DNA of 46,540 nucleotides from Vulcanimicrobiota bacterium (GTDB lineage Bacteria > Vulcanimicrobiota > Vulcanimicrobiia > Vulcanimicrobiales > Vulcanimicrobiaceae): the NCBI GenBank assembly GCA_027307235.1, contig DAHUXH010000018.1, positions 1-46,540 of the forward strand, in the 5' to 3' direction. Shown piece by piece: positions 27,689 through 37,323 of this stretch. The translations under genes were made by a program, and so were the position numbers. A model generated the notes under the pieces. That model made no database searches and had not been told where the DNA came from. It was given only the letters and a program-made list of their open reading frames with translations. Positions within the stretch are counted from its first letter, which is position 1. The number at the start of each line of letters is the position of its first letter.

Positions 27689-28965
27689 GCCTGCTGCAAC
27701 GTTCGCAGCCTGGCGCCAAACTCCGGGTAGCTGACGTCGGCAGCATCCTCGTCGATCGCGATCGGGCCGGCCGCGCAGGCCAACGCCGCGGCCGCCATCG
27801 CCGTGCGATGGTCGCCGTGCGTGGAGACGATCGGGGTCGCGGGCGCTTGCGGCAGACCGCCGTGGATCTCGATGCCGTTGGGCAGGGTCTCGACGCGGAT
27901 GCCGACGGCCCCCAAGAGCCGCTCGATGGCGGCGACCCGGTCGGATTCCTTGGCGCGCAGGTCACCGATGCCGGTGATGCGCGTCGTGCCCTGCGCGAAC
28001 GCGGCCGCCACCGTGAGGGCTTGGATGTCGTCGATCGCACGCAGCGCCATGTCGGCGGGGACGGCGATGCCGTGCAGCGGCGCATGCTCGACGACGAGGT
28101 CGGCGATCGGTTCGCCGCAACGTTCGCGCGGATCGCGCAGTTCGATCTTCGCACCCATCTGCAGCAAGGCTTCGAGCAGGCCGGTGCGTGTCGGGTTCAC
28201 GCCGACGTCGCGAATCTCGATCCGGCTTCCCGGCGTGATCGTCGCCGCCACGATGAAAAACGCGGCCGAAGAAAAGTCCCCGGGCACGTCGATCGGCGTT
28301 CGCGCGACCGGCGGTGATACTAGTCGTAGGTCGTGCGGTGTCTGCTCGATGGTCGCGCCGAGAAAACGCAGCATGCGTTCGGTGTGATCGCGCGATCCGC
28401 GGCCGCCTTTGAGCGTCACCGGAACACCCGCGAAGAGTCCGGCAAAGAGCAGTGCGGACTTGATCTGCGCCGACCCGGTGAGCAGGATGAAGCGCGTCGT
28501 TTCGATGCGCGGCGTTCCGTGAAGTGCGAGCGGAAGTTTGCCGTCGGTGGTGTCGATCTTCGCACCGAAAGCGCGCAACTGCGCGGCGACGGGCTCCATC
28601 GGGCGGCGGCGCAGCGATGCGTCGCCATCGAGACGCGAGCGCAGATTCGCTCCGGCCAAAACGCCGAGCATCATGCGCGCGGTCGAGCCGGAGTTCATGC
28701 AGTCGATAGTGTCGAGCGGCTCGTGCAGAGTGCCGCCCGAGACGACCAGCCATTCATTGTAGGCGTCGATGCGCACGCCGATTGCTTCGAGTGCGCGGCG
28801 CGTCGCCAGCAGGTCGCGACCCGGGTTGAGGTTGGCGATGTGCAGCGGCTCGGGGGAGAGACCGCCGACGATCAGCGCGCGATGCGAGATCGACTTGTCG
28901 CCGGGCACGCGGAGTTCACCGCGCAGCGGACCGGGCTTGAAGGTAACGGACGCATCGTGCAACAC
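27685..28965 (-). CDS. aroA: 3-phosphoshikimate 1-carboxyvinyltransferase (EPSP synthase)
   Basis: 426 residues. It condenses shikimate 3-phosphate with PEP in the shikimate pathway. Family motifs: LRVPGDKSISHRALI, MNSGSTARMMLGVLAG, LKGGRGSRDHTERML and the late KESDRVAAIE. The frame is open up to 29091 but crosses tRNA-Leu, so the start is GTG 28965, or TTG 28962. It lies 49 bases after the tRNA on the same strand and is coupled to the methyltransferase gene. Confidence 0.95.
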   Translation of the reverse strand: MLHDASVTFKPGPLRGELRVPGDKSISHRALIVGGLSPEPLHIANLNPGRDLLATRRALEAIGVRIDAYNEWLVVSGGTLHEPLDTIDCMNSGSTARMMLGVLAGANLRSRLDGDASLRRRPMEPVAAQLRAFGAKIDTTDGKLPLALHGTPRIETTRFILLTGSAQIKSALLFAGLFAGVPVTLKGGRGSRDHTERMLRFLGATIEQTPHDLRLVSPPVARTPIDVPGDFSSAAFFIVAATITPGSRIEIRDVGVNPTRTGLLEALLQMGAKIELRDPRERCGEPIADLVVEHAPLHGIAVPADMALRAIDDIQALTVAAAFAQGTTRITGIGDLRAKESDRVAAIERLLGAVGIRVETLPNGIEIHGGLPQAPATPIVSTHGDHRTAMAAAALACAAGPIAIDEDAADVSYPEFGARLRTLQQA

Positions 28966-29013
28966 GCCGTAGGGGTACCACGCAGACCGGCGAGTCCCCC
29001 GTTCGCGGGGAGT

Positions 29014-29097
29014 TGGTGGGGAAGGTGGGACTCGAACCCACATGAGTTGCCTCGGCCGCTTTTGAGGCGGCTGCGTCTGCCATTCCGCCACTTCCCC
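29014..29097 (-). tRNA. tRNA-Leu (anticodon CAA)
   Basis: Class II tRNA of 81 bases plus encoded CCA (29014–29016). The acceptor GGGGAAG pairs with CTTCCCC, and loop CTCAAAA holds CAA (29062–29064). It starts nine bases after the stop of the permease–glycosidase gene on the same strand. Confidence 0.96.
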
Positions 29098-29106
29098 GGG
29101 AAACGA

Positions 29107-32100
29107 CTACGGGCGCTTCGATTGCAGCAGGGCTTGCGCCTCTGTGACGTTGGTCGCCGCCGCGAGGGCGACGTGGACGTGAGCGGATGCGCGCGCGAAG
29201 GTGAACTGGACGATCGCGGCGCCGCGCGTGCAGCGTATCTCTTCACGAGCGAGCGCGCCGACGGCCCAGGTGACGAGCAGCGCCCGGTGCCGGCTCGGGT
29301 AGAAGATGCCGAAACCCAACGGCGAGTCGAGCGATTGCGTGTCGCCGAGCGTGCAGGTGTGCGGCGTATCGGTCAGGAGCACATCGTTCTCAGCGCGCGC
29401 GAAGCCGGAGATGTCGACGAGTTGCTCGGTGCTGCGCTCGTCGCGCGGCGTCATCTGCAGATCGGCATCGATCGACGATCCATCCGGCGCGAGCGCGAGC
29501 GTGCGTGAGAACCGCGCACCGCCGAACGGAAGATCGGGAGCATCGTAGATGCAGCTCACGCGCTGCGGTGCAGGCTGCGTGCAGGCGTACGCGCGATTGA
29601 AGGTCCCGGCATCGAGCGGATGCGTGTAGGCGGCGATGTAGTCGCGCGCCGACGGTGCGGGCGGAGCGGAAACGCCGTCGCGAAAGAGACCGATCGACGT
29701 GGCAACGTTGAAAGCCGGCGTGAGCGCCGGGTCGACGAACGCAAATGCGCGCGCACCCGCCCGCGGCGACAGCGCAAGCATGAGGTTCGCTCCGCGCAAA
29801 CGCACGGTATGGCGCTCGGGTGCAAGCGGTGCGGGCGGTGCGAGCGCCGATTCGACGAACGCTTGCGAATGTGGCGCGGCAAGTATACGAAACACCGCAC
29901 CGCGCGGCGGAACGGTCAGCGACGGAAGATAGGTGCGTGCGCGCCCCAAATTCACCCATCGGCCGGTAACGACACGCGGTTGTGCCGACGGATTGATGAT
30001 GTCGATCGCGCCGTGGGTCTGTGCGTCATCGACCAGGAGCGCCGAGTCGCGTGGTTCATGCAACGCCGCGACGGCGTCCAGCGCGGTTTCGATGGACGGA
30101 AAGATGCGCGTGCGGGCCATGATGCGCGCGATCTGCGCGCGGGCTTGAGGAAGAAGCACGCGGCCGCCGCCGTCTGGGACGACGAGCGCGCTGATGCCGT
30201 CGAGTTCGGCCGGATCGCCGAAGCGCAGATCGAAGATGCTGCAGCGCACGTTCGCGGCGCGGCACTGCGCCAGCGCGCCGGTTGTCGTGGCGGCGATCGC
30301 GGCGACATCGGCGTTGGAGATGCTCGCCGGATCGTACGCACCGAGCGTCCATGCGATCGCGACGTCGAAGCGCGGATGCAGCGTTGCAAGCCACGAACCG
30401 CGCTCGGCGATCAGTTCACCGAATGCTTGCGTCGGAAAAAAGCGCGGTTGCCGGGTTCCATTGCTGCCGAATGCCGCGTCCCACGCGTAGCTTGCGTTCG
30501 CCCACGGCGCTTCCCAACCAGCCGGATTCCAGGTGTCTTGCACGGGGAAATTCACGATTCCGTGGACGCCGAGCTGGAGAAAGCGATGCAGTGCCAAGGT
30601 GGTGTTGCTCGGATCGGCCGGGCGGGGCCGTGCCTCGTCGGCGCCTTGCAGCCAACCGGCCTGAAATTCACTCACCATGGCGGGCACGCGCGTTTGCGAA
30701 CCGACCATCAATGTCGAGAGATCGATCTGCGCAAGGTCGTGATCGCCGATACGATACGCGTCGCTCTGATACCAATTTCCCCATGCCCACACCGGCGAAT
30801 CCGCGGTCTCTTTTTGTTGATACGTGTTGATGAACAGCGGCACACGTGCGCCGACGCCGGTGCGCACGGTTGTCGCCAGCCACTCGATGTAGGTGCGCCA
30901 ATGCGGCGCGGGCCAGGTGTCGTTGTCGATGTACGCGCCTTGATCGTCGTCGAGCGCAATCGCGATCACGTCGTGTGCGACCGGCGCGAACTCGGCGAAG
31001 ACCCGCGCGAGCCAGCGCGACGCATACGTGAGATGCGTGGGGTTCGCCAACCATTGCGCCGCCGCAGCATCGGCGTGCGCGTTTTGCAGCGTGGCCGTCG
31101 CCGGGTAGCGGCCCTCAAGAATGTCGTGCAACGGCATGTCGTACTCCGGCCGCTGCAACAGCCACGCCGGGTAGCCGCCGTTGCGCCATTCGTTGCGAAT
31201 GACGGGTCCAGGACGCAGAATGATTTTCAATCCCGCCGCATGGATCGCGCGCAGCAGACCTTCAAGATCGCGCCGCGGATCGGTGCGTCCGGTGAAATCG
31301 AAGTCACCGTCGGAGAGTTCGTGCCAGTTCCATGGAACGTAGAGATCGATCGTGTTGACGTGCAGCTCGGTGCGATACCGCGTGAGCCAATAGCTCCACT
31401 GTTCGCGTGGAATCCGTTCGTAGAAGAAGGCCGCGCCGTAGACGAAGAACGGCCGCCCGTCCACCTCGAACACCGCGTGGCCGCGATCGTTCACGATGCG
31501 CGACGTCCCCCACCCCTCGCCAGCCCGAGCGGCCGCAGGCGCGATCAGCACGCTGACGACGAGCGCGGCCGCAAGCGCGAATGGCCACCAGCGCCGCGCG
31601 CGCGCGGTGACGAGAAAGGCGAGCGCACCGGCGCCGAGCCACGCGACCCCGAACGCGATTGCGTATGCACCGGTGCAGACAAACGCAACGAGCCAACCTG
31701 ACGCCGCGACCAGTGCCGGCAGCGGAAAGAACGGCATGGCGTACGGCGCCCTTCCCAAACGTGCGCGCAACACGCACACCGCGACCACCTGCAATATTCC
31801 TTGCACGAGCACGATGCCCGCCGTCAAGACGGCGATCACTTGATCGAGCGTAAAATACGATGCGATCAGCGAGACGATGCCGATGGCGAGCAACGCGACG
31901 TGCGGACACGACGTGCGCGGATCGACCCGCCCGAAGATCGAAAAGAACGCACCGTCGCGCGCGGCCGCGAACGGAATGCGCGCGAAGCCGAGCAGGTTGC
32001 CGTACACCGACGCAAAGGCCGTGAGCAGGACCAGCAGCGTGACGATCACCGCCGCGCCATGGCCCCATGCGGATTGCGCAATGACTGATGCGAGATACTG

Positions 32101-32907
32101 CGAGACCGGAGCGTGCGGATCGATCAATGCTTTCCACGGCACAGCCGCGAGCACGCCGAGTTGAAGCGCGACGTAGAGTCCCGCGACCAGCACCACAGAC
32201 GTGACGATTGCGCGCGGAATCGTGCGGGTCGCATTGCGCACTTCATCGCCGAGCAGCGCCACGTCGGCGTACCCGGCGTAGTCGTAGAGGGTGACGTAGA
32301 GCGCCGCGCCGATCGCCGCGAAGATGCCGAGGCCGTGCGGCAGCGCGGCGCCCGAGAAGTCACCCCACCGCGCAAGCCGCGCGGCGGGCAATGAAGCGGC
32401 GATGGTGACGAGCAGCGTTCCGACGGCGAGCAATCCGAGCACGACGCTCATCGCGGCGATGCGATCGACGCGCCGGTAGAGCGCCGCGATGCAGACGACG
32501 CCGCATGCGATGCACACCGCAAAATGCAGCATCGGCGATGCGCCGATCGCGGGAACGAGATAGGCGGCGTAATCGGCGAAGCCGATGTAGCCGCTTGCCA
32601 GCAACAGCGGCGCGTAGAGCAAGAACTGCCAATTGAAAAGGAACGCGGCGGCACGTCCGAGTTCGCCGGCGCCGAACGCCTCGCGCAAGAAGACGTACGT
32701 TCCGCCCGAACCGGGGTAGCGCGACGACAGTTCGGCCCACACCAACCCGTCGCAGAGCGCGATTCCCGCGCCAAGCAGCCATGCTCCGAGCGCAAGCATT
32801 CCTGGTAGATGGGCAAGCACGAGCGGAATCGTGATGAGCGGACCAATGCCGATCATCGTAATGACGTTGATCGCGATCGCACCGCGCAGGCCAATGCCGC
32901 GTATCAC
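29107..32907 (-). CDS. APC-superfamily permease fused to a GH35-like glycosidase
   Basis: 1266 residues in one frame. Residues 1–437 are an amino-acid/polyamine permease with about 12 helices (IAINVITMIGIGPLITIP, YPGSGGTYVFLREAFG). A further hydrophobic segment (441–462) ends APAAARAGE, like a membrane anchor or cleavage site. From 465 the chain is a GH35-type domain: FFYERIPREQWSYW, VNTIDLYVPWNWHE, IILRPGPVIRNEW (563–574). The nucleophile Glu is kept (SEFQAGW, about 747), but the acid/base motif ENEYG reads DDDQG (653–657). No standard start lies near the junction; the nearest Met is in the permease (391). GTG start with AGAGG. Confidence 0.88.
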   Translation of the reverse strand: MIRGIGLRGAIAINVITMIGIGPLITIPLVLAHLPGMLALGAWLLGAGIALCDGLVWAELSSRYPGSGGTYVFLREAFGAGELGRAAAFLFNWQFLLYAPLLLASGYIGFADYAAYLVPAIGASPMLHFAVCIACGVVCIAALYRRVDRIAAMSVVLGLLAVGTLLVTIAASLPAARLARWGDFSGAALPHGLGIFAAIGAALYVTLYDYAGYADVALLGDEVRNATRTIPRAIVTSVVLVAGLYVALQLGVLAAVPWKALIDPHAPVSQYLASVIAQSAWGHGAAVIVTLLVLLTAFASVYGNLLGFARIPFAAARDGAFFSIFGRVDPRTSCPHVALLAIGIVSLIASYFTLDQVIAVLTAGIVLVQGILQVVAVCVLRARLGRAPYAMPFFPLPALVAASGWLVAFVCTGAYAIAFGVAWLGAGALAFLVTARARRWWPFALAAALVVSVLIAPAAARAGEGWGTSRIVNDRGHAVFEVDGRPFFVYGAAFFYERIPREQWSYWLTRYRTELHVNTIDLYVPWNWHELSDGDFDFTGRTDPRRDLEGLLRAIHAAGLKIILRPGPVIRNEWRNGGYPAWLLQRPEYDMPLHDILEGRYPATATLQNAHADAAAAQWLANPTHLTYASRWLARVFAEFAPVAHDVIAIALDDDQGAYIDNDTWPAPHWRTYIEWLATTVRTGVGARVPLFINTYQQKETADSPVWAWGNWYQSDAYRIGDHDLAQIDLSTLMVGSQTRVPAMVSEFQAGWLQGADEARPRPADPSNTTLALHRFLQLGVHGIVNFPVQDTWNPAGWEAPWANASYAWDAAFGSNGTRQPRFFPTQAFGELIAERGSWLATLHPRFDVAIAWTLGAYDPASISNADVAAIAATTTGALAQCRAANVRCSIFDLRFGDPAELDGISALVVPDGGGRVLLPQARAQIARIMARTRIFPSIETALDAVAALHEPRDSALLVDDAQTHGAIDIINPSAQPRVVTGRWVNLGRARTYLPSLTVPPRGAVFRILAAPHSQAFVESALAPPAPLAPERHTVRLRGANLMLALSPRAGARAFAFVDPALTPAFNVATSIGLFRDGVSAPPAPSARDYIAAYTHPLDAGTFNRAYACTQPAPQRVSCIYDAPDLPFGGARFSRTLALAPDGSSIDADLQMTPRDERSTEQLVDISGFARAENDVLLTDTPHTCTLGDTQSLDSPLGFGIFYPSRHRALLVTWAVGALAREEIRCTRGAAIVQFTFARASAHVHVALAAATNVTEAQALLQSKRP

Positions 32908-32967
32908 CCGGCCTCTGCTTGGCGTGAGGTGAGCGCGGGCCCTGGTGCGAAGCTAGACTCCGTGAAA

Positions 32968-34005
32968 ATGGCACAGTCGGACATCGCGCAGTTGCTGCGC
33001 ATCGAGGGAGATCTTCGCGTCGAGTGGATCGAGAGCGACGCGCTGCGGAACAATGCGTACGGCGACCCGCACCGCCGTCCGATCGCGGTCTACACGCCGC
33101 CCGGCTACGACCCCGGCGGCTCAACGCGTTATCCGGTGCTCTATCTCCTCCACGGGTACACCGGCGACGCGGTCGCGCTGCTGGCGGCTCGTCCGTGGGA
33201 GGTCAACGCGGTTCAGTGGATCGATCGTTTGATTGGCGAACGCCGCATGCCGTCCGCGTTGCTTGCCATCGTTGACGGATTCACGCGCCTCGGCGGATCG
33301 CAGTACGTGAACTCGATGCAGAACGGACGGTACGCCGATTACGTCGTGAACGACGTCATCGGACACGTCGATCGCACCTTTCGAACGATCGCGCGCGAAG
33401 GCGGGCGCGCCGTGCTTGGGAAATCGTCGGGCGGATTCGGCGCGCTGCATCTGTCGATGGAATCGCCCGGAACCTTCTGCGCATGTGCTTCGCATAGCGG
33501 CGACTCGTATTTTCGCGGCGCTCTCGTGCCCATGTTTCGCGAAGCCGCGCGCATCCTCGAACGATACGGCGGAGATATTGCAGCATTCGTCGAGGGTTTC
33601 GAGAAGAAGCCCAAACGTCCGCAACCGGAATACACGACGATGGAGATGCTCGGTTATGCCGCCGCCTATACACCGCGCAGCGCCGCCGCCTTCGACGTCG
33701 AGTTGCCGTTCGACCGAGAGACCGGCGAGTTGCTCGACGACGTGTTCGCTCGTTGGCTGGCCTTCGATCCGGTCGAACGCGTGCATGCGCGCTGCGCGGA
33801 ACTGAGCCGCCTGCGCCTGCGTTACCTCGATTGCGGCCGGCGCGACGAGTATGGGCTCGACATCGGCGCCCGCATCCTCGCGCAGCGCATGCGCTCGCTG
33901 GGCTTGGACGTGCTGCACGAGGAATTCGACGACGACCATCGCAACGTCGGCTACCGATACGAACGCTCTCTTCCGGCCCTCGCGGCAGTCCTGGATACAC
34001 GATGA
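32968..34005 (+). CDS. Alpha/beta-hydrolase esterase (esterase D / feruloyl esterase-like)
   Basis: About 345 residues. The N-terminal strands RPIAVYTPPGYDPGG and PVLYLLHGYTGD, and the nucleophile elbow GKSSGGFGAL, are those of the esterase D/PHB-depolymerase-like group. The likely acid and histidine are in RDEYGLD and DDDHRNVGYRY. ATG 32968 is chosen; GTG 32962 is also in frame. It is divergent from the permease–glycosidase gene with only 60 bases between, so a link to carbohydrate deacylation is possible but inferred. Confidence 0.85.
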   Translation: MAQSDIAQLLRIEGDLRVEWIESDALRNNAYGDPHRRPIAVYTPPGYDPGGSTRYPVLYLLHGYTGDAVALLAARPWEVNAVQWIDRLIGERRMPSALLAIVDGFTRLGGSQYVNSMQNGRYADYVVNDVIGHVDRTFRTIAREGGRAVLGKSSGGFGALHLSMESPGTFCACASHSGDSYFRGALVPMFREAARILERYGGDIAAFVEGFEKKPKRPQPEYTTMEMLGYAAAYTPRSAAAFDVELPFDRETGELLDDVFARWLAFDPVERVHARCAELSRLRLRYLDCGRRDEYGLDIGARILAQRMRSLGLDVLHEEFDDDHRNVGYRYERSLPALAAVLDTR

Positions 34006-34619
34006 TACGAAAGCTTTTTTGGGTGATCTGCGCCGCCGTCATGCTGACGGCGAACGCCGCTTCGGCGGATGACACCGCCTATGCGCCCAGCCAACCCTAT
34101 GACGACCCGGCGATGCACTACGTCCCGCCGAGCGGGTACGTGCTCTTGGGGATCCGTCACCTCGGCTTGAACGGCATCGGCGATCCGACGGCGGTCGCGG
34201 CGTGGGCGAAGAACCCTCGCACGCGCGATCAGATCACGATCACCGTGACCGTGCAAAACTTCAACGGCACGCTCGATGCGTTTGAATCGACGACCGAACA
34301 GGACTTGCGCCAGGGCCTGAACAGCTTCTTCGTTCGCGGAAAGTCGCGCGCATCGCTCTCCAACGGTATGCCGGCATATTGGCTGCACATCACCTACGGC
34401 GGCGACGTGGTGCAAAGCCTCGAGGATCCGCAGCAGGCACCGGCTGGAACGCCCGATACGGCCACCGCTCCTCCGGTCAGCGTTCGCTACCAGTACATGT
34501 GGATCGACGGCGCGCGCGGCGTGATGCTCGCCGTCACCGCCCCGCTCGATCTCATCAGCGAAGACGACGCCCGCAAGATCCTCTCGAGCGCGACCGCCGT
34601 ACGTTTCCCGGGAACCTGA
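34002..34619 (+). CDS. Secreted protein of unknown function
   Basis: 205 residues with a clear signal peptide (MIRKLFWVICAAVMLTANAASA). The mature part begins with a Tyr/Pro-rich stretch, and later has QITITVTVQNFNGTLDAFES and MPAYWLHITYGG, suggesting a beta-sandwich. The ATG overlaps the esterase stop (ATGA), so the two are co-translated. No family recognised. Confidence 0.8.
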   Translation: MIRKLFWVICAAVMLTANAASADDTAYAPSQPYDDPAMHYVPPSGYVLLGIRHLGLNGIGDPTAVAAWAKNPRTRDQITITVTVQNFNGTLDAFESTTEQDLRQGLNSFFVRGKSRASLSNGMPAYWLHITYGGDVVQSLEDPQQAPAGTPDTATAPPVSVRYQYMWIDGARGVMLAVTAPLDLISEDDARKILSSATAVRFPGT

Positions 34620-34636
34620 CTCGAGCGTCTTTGTCG

Positions 34637-35803
34637 TTAGGGCGTGGTGGTAGCGGCGAGCACGCGCGTGGCGTCGAGCGCCCGGCGCAGGTCGTCGACC
34701 AGATCGCCGGCGTCTTCGATGCCCACCGAGAGGCGCAGAAGACGATCGTCGACGCCGCGGCGCTCGCGCTCTTCCTTTGGAATCGATCCGTGCGTCATGC
34801 GTGCGGGGTGGCAGATGAGCGACTCGACGCCGCCCAAGCTCTCCGCGAGGCTGAAGTAGCGCAGGTCTTTGGCGAACGCCATCGTGCGGTCGGCCGAACC
34901 GCGCAAGACAAATGAAACCATGCCGCCGAAGCCGGACATCTGGCGCTTGGCGAGTTCGTGCTGCGGATGTGTCGTCAGGCCGGGGTAGATGACGCGCTCG
35001 ACGTCGTCGCGCCCGGCGAGAAAGTCAGCCACGATCTGCGCGTTGTGCGCGTGCTCGCGCATGCGCACCGCCAGCGTCTTCGCGCCTCGCATCGTCAGCC
35101 ACGCATCGTGCGGACCGGGAACGCCACCGATCGCATTCTGATGGAACTTCAGCGCGTCGAAGAGTTCGCGATTCGACGTGATCGCCACGCCGCCGACCAC
35201 GTCGCTATGACCGCCGATGTACTTCGTCGTCGAGTGCACCACAATGTCGGCGCCCAGCGCGAGCGGTTGCTGAAAGTACGGCGACGCGAAGGTGTTGTCG
35301 ACGACGACTACGCTGCCGTGCGCGCGCAGCGAGCAGATCGCGGCGATGTCGGTGAGCTTGAGCAGCGGGTTGGTGGGAGTTTCTATCCAGAACAGGCGCG
35401 TGTTCGGTCGCACGGCGTCGCGCACTGCGTCGAGATTCGCCATGTCGACATAGGTGAATTCGATGCCGTAGCGTTCCAGGACGCGAGAGAAGAGGCGGAA
35501 CGTGCCGCCGTAGAGATCGTCGCTGACGACGACGTGCTCGTCGGGTTGCAGAAGTTTCATCACCGCGTCGGTGGCCGCCATGCCGCTCGCGAACGCGCAC
35601 GCGAAGTCGCCGCCTTCCAGCGACGCGAGCTGCCGTTCGAGCGCCAGACGCGTCGGGTTGATCGTGCGGCTGTAATCGAAGCCCTTATGAATGCCGACTT
35701 CGTCCTGCGTATAGGTTGATGTTTGATAGATCGGCACGATCGTCGCGCCGGTGGCGGGGTCGGCCTCCTGGCCGACGTGGATGGCCTTCGTGCTGAACTT
35801 CAC
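34637..35803 (-). CDS. Cystathionine gamma-lyase / gamma-synthase (PLP enzyme)
   Basis: 388 residues of the Cys/Met metabolism PLP family. The cofactor lysine is about 194 in HSTTKYIGGHSDVVGG; the phosphate-binding SGMAATDA and the VVVDNTFASPY block are present. Sequence by eye does not separate MetB, MetC and gamma-lyase. The pairing with a CBS-domain cystathionine beta-synthase upstream (overlap GTGA) favours gamma-lyase in reverse transsulfuration. Confidence 0.92.
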   Translation of the reverse strand: MKFSTKAIHVGQEADPATGATIVPIYQTSTYTQDEVGIHKGFDYSRTINPTRLALERQLASLEGGDFACAFASGMAATDAVMKLLQPDEHVVVSDDLYGGTFRLFSRVLERYGIEFTYVDMANLDAVRDAVRPNTRLFWIETPTNPLLKLTDIAAICSLRAHGSVVVVDNTFASPYFQQPLALGADIVVHSTTKYIGGHSDVVGGVAITSNRELFDALKFHQNAIGGVPGPHDAWLTMRGAKTLAVRMREHAHNAQIVADFLAGRDDVERVIYPGLTTHPQHELAKRQMSGFGGMVSFVLRGSADRTMAFAKDLRYFSLAESLGGVESLICHPARMTHGSIPKEERERRGVDDRLLRLSVGIEDAGDLVDDLRRALDATRVLAATTTP

Positions 35804-37203
35804 GGAATAACCGCAGCCGATGTGGTGGAAAGAAAGCTGATGATGTCTTGACGCGTGACGACGCCGATCGGTTCGCCGTCGTCGGTCACGACGATCGCCG
35901 GGTTGGCGAGCGTCAACAGCTTGTACGCGCGATCGATCTCCTCGAACTGTTCGAGGGTCGGGAACGGGCGGGACATGACCTCGCGCACCGGTTGGTGCAG
36001 AATGTCCGCGCGATCGAACACCGCCTGCATGACCGCGACGTCGTTGATGCTTCCGACTTGCTCGTGCTCGCGGATAACGGGAATTTGCGAGATTTCAAAC
36101 TTCCGCAGCAGATCGAGTGCGGCTTTCACGGTGTCGTCTTCGCGAAGCGTGATCATCGGCGGCAGCGGCGTCTTGCTGCGCAGCAGATCGCCGACCGTCG
36201 AACGGCGTTTGCCTTCAGCGAGAAAACCGTTGGCGATCATCCACTCGTCGTTGAATATCTTCGACATGTACCCGCGTCCGGAATCGGGCAGAATCACGAC
36301 GACCACCGCGTCGGCGGGAAGGGTGGCGGCAAGCTTGCAGGCGGCCACGGCGGCCGTGCCCGACGAACCGCCGACGAGCAATCCTTCTTCGCGCGTGATG
36401 CGCCGCGCCATCAAGAACGAGTCGCGGTCGGGGACACGCACCATCTCGTCGATGACCTTGAGATCGACGGTCTCCGGCAAGTAATTCATGCCGATGCCTT
36501 CGACGGCGTACGAACGCGGTGTGTCGCCGGAGTAGATCGAGCCTTCCGGATCGGCACCGACGACGTGAATCTTCGGATTCTTCTCTTTGAGGAAGCGCGC
36601 GGTGCCGGAGATCGTGCCGCCGGTGCCGATGCCGGCGACCAGATGCGTGATCGTCCCGTTGGTCTGCTCCCAAATCTCAGGACCGGTCGTGTGATAGTGG
36701 GCGTCGGGGTTGTGATGGTTGTGAAACTGGTTGGGCTGAAACGCTCCGGGAATCTCCGATGCCAAGCGATTGGCGACGCCGTAGTACGATTCAGGCGAGT
36801 CGGCGGGCACGTTGGTGGGCGTGACCACGACTTCGGCGCCGTACGCGCGCAGCAAGTCGATCTTTTCTTTCGACATCTTGTCGGGCATGACCAGGATGCA
36901 GCGATACCCGCGAATTGCCGCCGCCATCGCAAGACCGCTTCCGGTGTTGCCGCTGGTGGGCTCGACGATGGTGCCGCCCGGTTTGAGCAGGCCGGCGTTC
37001 TCGGCTGCGTTGAGCATCTCGAGCGACGGACGATCCTTGACGCTTCCGCCCGGATTCATGTATTCGACCTTGGCGAGGACCAAGCACGGCGCTCCATCGA
37101 CGACTTTGTTCAGCCGGACCAGCGGAGTGTGGCCGATCGCGTCCAACGCGGTGGCGCAGTAGGTCGGGCCGGCTGCGCGGTCCGTGGGTGCGAGTCTCGA
37201 CAA
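35800..37203 (-). CDS. Cystathionine beta-synthase with CBS domains
   Basis: 467 residues. The PLP fold type II core has the cofactor lysine in NPGGSVKDRP (about 56), SGNTGSGLAMAAAIRGY and the glycine loop GIGTGGTISGT. Two C-terminal CBS domains (about 345–460) probably sense SAM or adenylates. It condenses serine (or O-acetylserine) with homocysteine. I choose TTG at 37203, because AAGGAG lies nine bases upstream; an ATG at 37275 has no ribosome site. Cysteine synthase with CBS domains is the alternative. Confidence 0.88.
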   Translation of the reverse strand: MSRLAPTDRAAGPTYCATALDAIGHTPLVRLNKVVDGAPCLVLAKVEYMNPGGSVKDRPSLEMLNAAENAGLLKPGGTIVEPTSGNTGSGLAMAAAIRGYRCILVMPDKMSKEKIDLLRAYGAEVVVTPTNVPADSPESYYGVANRLASEIPGAFQPNQFHNHHNPDAHYHTTGPEIWEQTNGTITHLVAGIGTGGTISGTARFLKEKNPKIHVVGADPEGSIYSGDTPRSYAVEGIGMNYLPETVDLKVIDEMVRVPDRDSFLMARRITREEGLLVGGSSGTAAVAACKLAATLPADAVVVVILPDSGRGYMSKIFNDEWMIANGFLAEGKRRSTVGDLLRSKTPLPPMITLREDDTVKAALDLLRKFEISQIPVIREHEQVGSINDVAVMQAVFDRADILHQPVREVMSRPFPTLEQFEEIDRAYKLLTLANPAIVVTDDGEPIGVVTRQDIISFLSTTSAAVIP

Positions 37204-37323
37204 GAGCGGGTTCTCCTTAGCTGGCGGATACGTCGAGGTGGCGCTTTCCGCGCCTGCGCGCGCCGCGCCTTTCATGACGCGCGGCTGCGGGTATGCGGGT
37301 TGACGCGGAGAACTCTACGCAGC

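Noticed and set aside
31400-31600. Separate glycosidase gene with its own signal peptide
   Set aside because: The segment ending APAAARA looks like a signal peptide, but no ATG, GTG or TTG lies in frame close upstream, so one fused gene is preferred.
29620-31701. 693-codon open frame on the plus strand
   Set aside because: It is antisense to the GH35-like domain, Arg-rich, with no domain features.
35848-37323. Long plus-strand frame running into the lipoprotein gene
   Set aside because: It is antisense to the beta-synthase gene; the lipobox peptide beginning at 37324 marks the real gene.
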